Positions 9,717-16,046 of a DNA stretch of 16,046 nt are shown one piece after another; the stretch's first letter is position 1; each line of letters opens with the position of its first letter. The DNA lies in assembly GCA_021806765.1 (NCBI GenBank), contig JAJZQR010000109.1:1-16046 (forward strand), given 5' to 3'. A program made the position numbers and the translations under genes. The stretch comes from Chloroflexota bacterium. GTDB lineage: Bacteria > Chloroflexota > UBA6077. A model generated the notes under the pieces. The model saw only the letters and a program-made list of their open reading frames with translations. It ran no database searches and was not told the origin of the DNA.

Positions 9717-10145
9717 TCAATCCTGTCCCGTGAAGAGGGAGAGCCATCGCTGCCAGTTCGGGGTGTCCCGCCGCTGCGGTTCGGGCGTCGGCGTAGGAGG
9801 AGTGGGGGTGGACACCAGCGACGGCTCTTCCTTCTGATCCGGCCCCCCCACGATAGTCACGGCCACGTCTCCCGGCCGGACCAGCCCCAGCTGTTCCCGC
9901 GCCACCTTCTCCACGTACTGGTCGCTGTGCAGGTAGTCCAACTCCTGGCCGAGCTGACGGTTCTCCTGCTTCAGCTGCTCGATTCGATGCTGGATGGCCC
10001 GGGCCTCCTGCCTCATCTCGTAGCCCTGCACGGCCTTCCTCCCGATGATGATCAGCACGAAGATGACTCCGGCTGCGATCAACAGGGGAAGGAGACCGTA
10101 GAGAAATGCAGAAATGCGACCTGGTCGACTGGACACCTTCTCCAC
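9717..10145 (-). CDS. DivIC/FtsB-like septum formation initiator protein
   Basis: A small bitopic membrane protein of the FtsB/DivIC family, which links early and late divisome components. 142 residues: a short basic cytoplasmic N-terminus, one membrane segment (about 12-34), then a coiled coil (about 42-72: RQEARAIQHRIEQLKQENRQ). The family-typical YVEKVAREQLGLVRPGD follows (77-93). A Pro/Thr-rich tail (111-124, with TPTPPTPTPEP) ends with a short Trp-containing segment, unlike the compact E. coli FtsB. The start is a GTG at 10145 with only a weak GGGTGG upstream; the GTG three codons later is possible. It lies directly upstream of tilS, matching the divIC-tilS-hpt-ftsH cluster known from Firmicutes. 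Which of FtsB or DivIC it equals cannot be decided. Confidence 0.8.
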   Translation of the reverse strand: MEKVSSRPGRISAFLYGLLPLLIAAGVIFVLIIIGRKAVQGYEMRQEARAIQHRIEQLKQENRQLGQELDYLHSDQYVEKVAREQLGLVRPGDVAVTIVGGPDQKEEPSLVSTPTPPTPTPEPQRRDTPNWQRWLSLFTGQD

Positions 10146-10196
10146 CCACCCAACAGCAGGATACTAGCCGAGGAAGGGAATGTAGTCAATTCCCCG

Positions 10197-11393
10197 TCAC
10201 CCCGTCGCCGCGTCTTCCCGTCGTCCCGCCACCCGGGCCATGCGGCGGCCGATGGCCGGGTGGGTGTAGAGGAGCAGTTCCACCCAACGGGGAGGCCACA
10301 GCTCCGACAGATTCTGACGGGCCAGCCGGTAGAGGGCATCGGAGTAGGCCTCCGGCTTGCGGCTCAGCCTTACGGCGAAGGCGTCGGCCTCGGCCTCGTA
10401 GCGCCGGGAGATGCCGTTGGCCACGGGCATCATCAGCAGGGAGGCCACTTCGCCCAGAAGGGCCAGCAGCGGCAGGTTGGCCAGCACCGTGATGTCCCCC
10501 AGCCCGCTCTGCAGGAAGGCCGGCCTCACCACCCACTGGAGAAGGAAGAGGCCGGCCCAGATCCCAACCACCTCCATCAATAGCCCCTTCCAGATGTCCC
10601 CGTGGACGTGGTGCCCCAGTTCGTGGGCCACCACCGTCTCCACCTCGTCGGGGGTGAACTGCTGGAGCATGGTGTCTCCCAGCAGCACCTGCCGGGTTCG
10701 CCCGATCCCCGTAAGCGCGGCGTTGGCGGCCACGGTCCGCCGGCTCATGTCGATGGTAGACACCTTGGAGACGTGGGCCCCTGCCCTGTCGGCCAGGGTC
10801 TCGATCCGCCGCGCCAGCTCTCGGTCCTCCAGGGGCGAGGCCTTGTAGAAGATCGGGAGCAACAGCACAGGCGCCACGAAGGTGAGCAGCAGGACTATCA
10901 GACTCAGGGCGATGGCCAGCACCCACCACCAGGCATCGGACAGGGCCGGTATCGCCAGGTAGAAGGCCTCCATGCCGGCCAGGAAGAAAACGGCTCCCAG
11001 AAGGGTCGATTTCACCCAGTCCCCCATCCAGCTGGAGAGACTCTGCCGCGACAGGCCGAAGCGATGCTGCAGACGGAAGCCGCCGTACCAGGACAAGGGA
11101 AGGAAGAGGACGGCAGCGATCGCCTGGTAGGCCAGCAGGAACAGCAGCACCAGCAGCCACTGCTGGCCGAGGAAGGAGGCGAAGCCCCTCTCCATGGCCG
11201 CCGCCCCCCCCAGGTACCAGAAAAGCAAGGGGAAAAGAAGTCCAGCCACTGTATGCAAGGCGTACAGCCTCAACCGGGCCCGGCTGAAGGCCCTGGCCCT
11301 CTCCTGCCAGTCCCCCTCGGGCCCTCCTCGGCCCTCGACCTCCGGACCCTCTCGACCGTTGCCATTCTCGTGTGATATCGTGGGTTCGCTCAT
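10197..11393 (-). CDS. M48 family membrane metalloprotease, Ste24 (CAAX protease 1)-like
   Basis: A zinc metalloprotease with several membrane segments, probably cleaving membrane or misfolded proteins; bacterial Ste24 homologues have no proven prenyl-protein substrates. 398 residues. A charged, Gly-rich N-terminus (1-40) is followed by hydrophobic segments near 42-62, 78-100, 131-150 and 155-180. The catalytic HELGH is at 257-261 and the third zinc ligand is probably E333 in EAEAD. Further hydrophobic segments lie near 268-290 and 303-325, and the conserved THPAIGRRM is at 377-385. The N-terminal multi-pass part and LLLPIFYKASPLED favour Ste24 over the shorter HtpX. ATG start with AGGAG 6 nt upstream. 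It is first in the minus-strand cluster, 51 nt before the DivIC-like gene, and divergent from the export operon. Confidence 0.9.
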   Translation of the reverse strand: MSEPTISHENGNGREGPEVEGRGGPEGDWQERARAFSRARLRLYALHTVAGLLFPLLFWYLGGAAAMERGFASFLGQQWLLVLLFLLAYQAIAAVLFLPLSWYGGFRLQHRFGLSRQSLSSWMGDWVKSTLLGAVFFLAGMEAFYLAIPALSDAWWWVLAIALSLIVLLLTFVAPVLLLPIFYKASPLEDRELARRIETLADRAGAHVSKVSTIDMSRRTVAANAALTGIGRTRQVLLGDTMLQQFTPDEVETVVAHELGHHVHGDIWKGLLMEVVGIWAGLFLLQWVVRPAFLQSGLGDITVLANLPLLALLGEVASLLMMPVANGISRRYEAEADAFAVRLSRKPEAYSDALYRLARQNLSELWPPRWVELLLYTHPAIGRRMARVAGRREDAATG

Positions 11394-11538
11394 TCTCGGC
11401 TCCTATGGACGGGCTATCGGATTAGGAAGCAAGCCGCGTGCTCGGTTTAGCAGTTCTTTAACCGCGGCTAGACGTTTTCTTAACATACAACTTGTACCTT
11501 GGTGATGTTGTAAGGCTCGATAGGAGGAACTCCAGACC
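11394..11538. promoter_or_regulatory. Divergent intergenic region with an operator-like palindrome
   Basis: These 145 bp separate the protease gene from the export operon and must hold both promoters. It is the most AT-rich patch nearby (11445-11515). TACAACTTGTA (11486-11496) is a perfect palindrome around a central C, flanked more loosely by ACAAC/GTTGT-type bases. It could be a regulator site. TTAACA (11480s) with TGATGT 17 nt on is a weak plus-strand promoter candidate; I cannot assign either promoter firmly. The export operon's ribosome site AGGAGG is at 11522-11527. Confidence 0.35.
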
Positions 11539-13416
11539 ATGAAGGTCGCCATCCCCCTCGGCAAACCACAAAAACGGCTTGGCCTCCCCGTCCTCTCCCG
11601 CAAGCAAATCGGCATGCTGGTGGCAGCCGGACTGATCTCGCTTTTCGTTGGCTATACAGGTTATCAGCGTATCACAGCCGGCTCTCAAACCGCACCTGCC
11701 CTGCAGACGATAGCTGCTCGTAAGGGCTCCCTGGTCTCCACAGTGAGTTCCACGGGCAGCGTCGTGGCCGTGCGCCAGGCAAAGCTGGGCTTCTCGGCCA
11801 GCGGCTCGGCCAGCGGCAAGCTGGTCGAGCTAAACGTCAACTTCGGGGACACCGTCAAGGCCGGTCAGGTCCTCGCCAAGCTCGACCCAGTCCCCTTCCA
11901 GGTGAAGGTGGATACGGCCCAGTCGGCCCTCAACAACGCCAAGGCCGACCTCCAGGACTTGACCAGTGGGGCAACTCCCGACGAGCGCGCGGCGGCCCAG
12001 GCCGCCTACGACGCCGCCGTCGCCAAGTACAACAGCACCGTCGCCGGCACCACCGCCGCCGACATGGCAGCCGCCCAGGCCTCCGCCGATCAAGCCCAGG
12101 CCAACCTCGACCTGGCACAGATGAAGCTGGACCAGCTCCAGAACAACACCTACACCCAGGCCGACTGGGCCGCCGCCCAGGCCTCCGTGGACTCCGCCAC
12201 CTCCTCCCTCAAGAACGCCCAGGCCAAGCTGGACGATGTCAAGAAGGGTCCCACCCAGGCCGACCTCGCCGCCCAGCAGGCCTCCGTCAACCAGGCCAAG
12301 CAGGCCCTCACCACCGCCGAGGACCGCTACCAGATGGCCCAGAACGACAACCTCGCCGACTCCGGCTACTCCAGCGTCTCCGCCGCCCAGCAGGCCTACG
12401 GCACCGCCAAGGCCAACTACGATGCCGCCGTCCAGAAGCTCCAGCAGCTGCAGGCCGGCCCCCTCGACACCGACCTCCAGGCGGCCCAGACCTCCGTGGA
12501 CCAAGCCCAGTCCAGCCTCAAGTCCTCCCAGGCCAAGCTCGACCTGATGAAGCAGGGCCCTCAGCCCACCGACCTGGCCTCCGCCCAGAACAGCGTGCAG
12601 CAGGCCAAGGCCACCCTCGCCTCCGCCCAGGCCAAGCTCGACCAGCTGAAGGCCGGCCCTACCGACGCCGACCTGAAGTCGGCCAGGAGCGCCCTCGCCT
12701 CCGCCAAGGTCGATCTCGACAGCAAGGTGGGGCCGCCCAAGGATAGTGCCGTGGCAAAGGTCCAGGAGGCGGTGAGACAGGCCCAGGTCAACCTCGAACA
12801 GGCCCAGAACGACCTCCAGAACGCCACCCTCGTCGCCCCCTTCGACGGCATCGTCTCCGCCGTCAGCGGCAACGCGGGCGAGATGGTCGGCTCCGCCACC
12901 GTGGTGACGCTGGTCGATCCCAACTCCGTCCGCATCGACGGCACCGTGGACGAGACCGACGTCACCAAGATCGTCGTCGGCCAGCAGGCCACGGTGACCT
13001 TCGACGCCCTCCCGGGCCAGCAGTTCCAGGGCAAGGTCATTGCCCTCTCGCCCGTCGGCGCCACCACCCAGGGGGTGGTCAGCTACCAGCTGGCCGTGCG
13101 CATCGACAACCCGGGCCGGGTGCTGCCGGCAGGCATGAGCGCCGCCATCAGCATCGAAACCGACCGCAAGGACAACGTCCTGCTGGTCCCCAATCGAGCC
13201 GTCCGAACCCAGGGCCGGACCAAGGTGGTCGATGTGCTGGCCGGCGAGAATACGGTGACGAAGACGGTGCAGACGGGAGCCTCCAACGACCAGTCCACCG
13301 AGATAACCTCCGGGCTGCAGGAGGGGGACCAGGTGGTGATCCCCACCACTACCATCCGAAGCACCATGAGTAGTAACGGTAGGGGCGGACCGGGCGGACC
13401 GGTGATGATAAGGTAG
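11539..13416 (+). CDS. HlyD/MacA-family periplasmic adaptor with expanded repeated helical domain
   Basis: The membrane-fusion or adaptor subunit of an ABC exporter, anchored by one membrane segment (about 23-42). 625 residues, far above the roughly 370-450 usual for MacA. The first half of the lipoyl-like domain is at about 82-116 ([24 protein letters not shown] region). The second half is at about 429-462 ([20 protein letters not shown]), followed by a beta-barrel and a membrane-proximal domain (to about 603). Between the two lipoyl halves lie about 310 Ala/Gln/Lys/Asp-rich residues with internal repeats starting near 170, 203, 237, 307, 340 and 373. The C-terminus is Gly-rich. ATG start with AGGAGG 11 nt upstream. 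The ABC ATPase and permease follow 40 nt downstream. No outer-membrane TolC-like gene is present here. Confidence 0.9.
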   Translation: MKVAIPLGKPQKRLGLPVLSRKQIGMLVAAGLISLFVGYTGYQRITAGSQTAPALQTIAARKGSLVSTVSSTGSVVAVRQAKLGFSASGSASGKLVELNVNFGDTVKAGQVLAKLDPVPFQVKVDTAQSALNNAKADLQDLTSGATPDERAAAQAAYDAAVAKYNSTVAGTTAADMAAAQASADQAQANLDLAQMKLDQLQNNTYTQADWAAAQASVDSATSSLKNAQAKLDDVKKGPTQADLAAQQASVNQAKQALTTAEDRYQMAQNDNLADSGYSSVSAAQQAYGTAKANYDAAVQKLQQLQAGPLDTDLQAAQTSVDQAQSSLKSSQAKLDLMKQGPQPTDLASAQNSVQQAKATLASAQAKLDQLKAGPTDADLKSARSALASAKVDLDSKVGPPKDSAVAKVQEAVRQAQVNLEQAQNDLQNATLVAPFDGIVSAVSGNAGEMVGSATVVTLVDPNSVRIDGTVDETDVTKIVVGQQATVTFDALPGQQFQGKVIALSPVGATTQGVVSYQLAVRIDNPGRVLPAGMSAAISIETDRKDNVLLVPNRAVRTQGRTKVVDVLAGENTVTKTVQTGASNDQSTEITSGLQEGDQVVIPTTTIRSTMSSNGRGGPGGPVMIR

Positions 13417-13422
13417 GAGTAA

Positions 13423-13441
13423 AGACGCAACACTCGCGTCT
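13423..13441. repeat. Intercistronic hairpin between adaptor and ATPase genes
   Basis: AGACGC (13423-13428) and GCGTCT (13436-13441) form a perfect 6-bp stem with a 7-nt loop, starting 6 nt after the adaptor stop and ending 15 nt before the ATPase start. No T-run follows. It could tune relative expression of the adaptor and the ATPase, or be a relic of a dispersed repeat. Confidence 0.45.
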
Positions 13442-13456
13442 CTGCAGGGTGGCAGG

Positions 13457-14232
<776 letters not shown>

Positions 14233-14236
<4 letters not shown>

Positions 14237-15492
14237 ACCTGAAGGAGAGCTTCCGGGTCGCCCTGGGCAGCCTGGTCGCCAACAAGATGCGCTCCGCCCT
14301 CACCATGCTGGGCATCATCATCGGGGTAGGGGCCGTCATCGCCCTCATGTCCGTCGGCAGAGGGGCACAGGCCACGATAACCCAGCAGATTCGCAGCATG
14401 GGCACCAACCTGCTATTCATCACCCCGGGCGCCATCCGGGAGGGAGGGGTTCGCCAGGGTGCCGGCACGGCCCCCACCCTCACCTACGAGGATGCCATGG
14501 CCATCGCGGAGCCCGGCGTGATCCCCGAGGTGGCCGCGACGGCGCCGGAGATGGGCACTTTCGCCCAGGTGATCGCCGGCAGCAACAACGTCAACAGCCG
14601 CGTCACCGGGGTCACGCCGCAGTACGAGGACGTGCGGAATTACCACCCGGCGGAGGGCTCCTTCATCACCAAACAGCAGGTGGACGGCAGATCCGCGGTG
14701 GCCGTCCTGGGGAGCAACGTGGCCGTCAACCTGTTCCCGGACCAGGACCCCATCGACCAGCAGGTGAGCCTCGGTTTCGGCAACCGGAGAATTCGGTTCC
14801 GGGTAATTGGAGTGCTGGAATCGAAGGGCGCCCAGGCCATGGGGAACCAGGACGACATTATCCTCGTGCCCATCACCACCCTCCAGCAGAGGGCATTTGC
14901 CCAGCGGACGGTCCGGGGCGGCCACAACGTCTCCACCATCAACGTCCAGCTGGTCAGTGAGGACCCCCAGGTGATGAACGCCGCCGTCGAGAATATCGGC
15001 AACCTGCTGCGGGAGCGACACCACGCCGTAGAGGACGACTTCACCATCCGAAGCCAGGAGGACATGCTGGCCACCGCCAACCAGATCATGGGGGTAATGA
15101 CCATGCTGCTGGGCTCCATCGCCGGAATCTCCCTGGTGGTGGGCGGCATTGGGATCATGAACATCATGCTGGTGTCGGTAACCGAGCGAACCCGAGAGAT
15201 CGGCATCCGCAAGGCGGTGGGAGCCAAGAGGAGAGACATCCTGGTGCAGTTCCTGGTGGAATCGGTGGTGGTCAGCGTGGTCGGGGGCGCCATCGGGATC
15301 CTGTTGGGGACTGGCCTTTCCGGTCTGATAGGGAGCCTGGACCTCGGAGGCCAGAAGATGCAGACCCTGGTGTCCCCCGATGCCATCCTGCTGGCCTTCG
15401 GCGTCTCCACGGCCATCGGGGTCTTCTTCGGGATCTACCCGGCCAGCCGTGCCGCCCGCCTCAACCCCATCGATGCCCTGAGGTACGAGTAG
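14233..15492 (+). CDS. ABC transporter permease, MacB family (FtsX-like)
   Basis: The membrane subunit of the export system, coupling cytoplasmic ATP hydrolysis to movements of its extracytoplasmic domain and hence to the adaptor. 419 residues with the MacB topology. TM1 (about 20-42) is preceded by the typical [20 protein letters not shown] large extracytoplasmic MacB-PCD domain covers 43-283. The FtsX-type core follows, with TM2 (about 287-312), the coupling segment [18 protein letters not shown] (319-336), TM3 (about 338-365), TM4 (about 384-403) and the closing [18 protein letters not shown]. The ATG overlaps the ATPase stop and has GGAGG 6 nt upstream. Its TAG stop falls within the left end of a repeat cluster. 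The substrate is unknown; family members export macrolides, peptides or lipoproteins. Confidence 0.95.
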
Positions 15493-15652
15493 GGGCAAAG
15501 CATTTGCCCGCAGGCGAATGCTTCGCCCTCGGCTGCCGCAACCCATGGCAAAGGGCAAAGCATTTGCCCGCAGGCGAATGCTTCGCCCTCGGCTGCCGCA
15601 ACCCATGGCAAAGGGCGAAGCATTTCGTTGCGACGAAATGCTTCGCCCCTAC
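15489..15652. repeat. 60-bp tandem repeat of a palindromic element, GTAGG/CCTAC-bounded (c)
   Basis: Two identical 60-bp units (15493-15552 and 15553-15612) are followed by a 36-bp partial third. Each unit starts with a hairpin: 15493-15508 with 15513-15528, and 15553-15568 with 15573-15588, each with two non-Watson-Crick positions. The third, 15613-15628 with 15633-15648, is a perfect 16-bp stem with a TGCG loop. The cluster is bounded by GTAGGGG (15489-15495) and its reverse complement CCCCTAC (15646-15652). The first GTAG supplies the permease TAG stop. The hairpins could end the export transcript or protect its 3' end, but no T-run follows. Confidence 0.9.
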
Positions 15653-15690
15653 GTGTGCCCGGCGTCACCCTTCCCGGAAATGTGGTTCCA

Positions 15691-15763
15691 CCGAAGTCGG
15701 TATTGTAGTAACGGCTTCAGTCGTCCGTGTCTTCGCTGCCCGGAACGGCCGAAGTCGCTATTG
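15691..15763. repeat. Degenerate short repeat relic
   Basis: CCGAAGTCGGTATTG (15691-15705) recurs as CCGAAGTCGCTATTG (15749-15763), 14 of 15 identical. A related inverted segment, CGGCTTCAGTCG, lies between them at about 15712-15723. It resembles decayed dispersed intergenic repeats. Nothing else is seen between the tandem repeat and the CPBP fragment. Confidence 0.4.
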
Positions 15764-15780
15764 CGAGAGGACTTACCCGT

Positions 15781-15972
15781 TCACACATAGAACAGGGGCC
15801 CGATGACCTGCCATACGATGTCGGCCCAGAAGTGGACCCCCACCGCGGCGACGAGGCCCTCCTTGACGTACCACCTGCCGGCAGCCAGCCCCAGGAGACC
15901 GTTGACCAGGAACAGCTCGACCAGCGTGGGGATCGGGATCCCGGCCGGGGTCGATGCCCCCGTCAGCAGCAT
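15781..15972 (-). pseudogene. C-terminal fragment of a CPBP-family intramembrane metalloprotease
   Basis: The 63 residues from the ATG at 15972 are hydrophobic and end EGLVAAVGVHFWADIVWQVIGP, matching the C-terminal segment of CPBP (CAAX prenyl protease 2/Abi-like) proteins with its HFWAD motif. Full proteins are about 200-300 residues with an upstream EExxxR motif and a second histidine motif, which are absent. The coding homology stops within a few bases of the start of MITE copy B (15975). The frame stays open through the element to the window edge but reads non-family sequence. Most likely the gene was split or truncated by the element. The 5' part may lie beyond the right edge, so 'broken' is probable rather than proven. 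Confidence 0.7.
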
Positions 15973-15974
15973 CA

Positions 15975-16046
15975 GGCATGGTTCGCAGATAGAGTGACAG
16001 TCTAGTGAAGGCAGCCTCTCTAGATCGTCATGCCCGACCTGATCGG
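15975..16046. mobile_element. MITE-like element, copy B (partial, runs off the window)
   Basis: These 72 bp match the first 72 bp of copy A (2974-3045) without gaps, 61 of 72 identical, starting at the same terminal sequence GGCATGGTTC. The flanking bases to the left are unrelated to copy A's flank, which fixes the element's end. It abuts the truncated CPBP gene. Confidence 0.75.

Noticed and set aside
11830..12504. A 224-codon Gly/Leu/Val-rich open frame on the minus strand within the adaptor gene
   Set aside because: It mirrors the repetitive GCC/CAG codons of the adaptor's helical repeats; the low complexity is explained by that and there is no ribosome site or motif.
15489..15652. A possible CRISPR-like array because of regular 60-bp repeats
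   Set aside because: The whole 60-bp unit is repeated, including the part that would be a spacer, and there are only two full units; it is a plain tandem duplication of a hairpin element.
15435..15806. Short open frames with repeated MLCPLPWVAAAEGEAFACGQ-like peptides in the tandem repeat
   Set aside because: The repeats in the peptides simply reflect the 60-bp DNA repeats (60 is a multiple of three); no start signal or family resemblance.

Overview
The window comes from a high-GC bacterium. It carries housekeeping genes on the minus strand (about 180-11393) and an export operon on the plus strand (11539-15492). The gene set, the GC-rich codon use and the many short palindromic intergenic repeats remind me of Chloroflexota. 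That is an impression from memory and no search was run.

Minus strand, in transcription order from the right: a Ste24-type M48 membrane protease, a DivIC/FtsB-like septum protein, tilS, hpt, ftsH, a histone-deacetylase-family deacetylase, prs and secA. The block divIC-like/tilS/hpt/ftsH is a classic bacterial cluster of cell division, tRNA-Ile lysidine synthesis, purine salvage and membrane proteolysis. prs makes the PRPP that Hpt consumes. ftsH, prs and secA each have a good hairpin terminator just after the stop codon and a plausible promoter upstream, so at least the lower part of the block is several transcription units.

Plus strand: a 625-residue HlyD/MacA-like adaptor with a very long, regularly repeated alpha-helical insert, then a MacB/LolD-type ABC ATPase and a MacB-type permease whose start overlaps the ATPase stop. 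Together they look like a MacAB-type ABC export system. No outer-membrane partner is present in the window.

Mobile and repeat content is the most interesting part. (i) At the left edge, on secA's sense strand, the first 117 nt of a group II intron begin 6 nt after the secA terminator hairpin. (ii) A 202-bp MITE-like element with 11-bp perfect terminal inverted repeats sits between secA and prs. A second copy enters at the right edge, where it abuts the last 63 codons of a CPBP-family membrane protease gene. (iii) Three palindromic intergenic elements bounded by GTAGG and CCTAC each overlap the TAG stop codon of a gene. One of them has grown into an exact 60-bp tandem repeat. (iv) A 26-bp heptanucleotide-based inverted repeat lies in frame inside the ABC ATPase gene and encodes an odd C-terminal tail. 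No tRNA, rRNA, CRISPR array or riboswitch was recognised.
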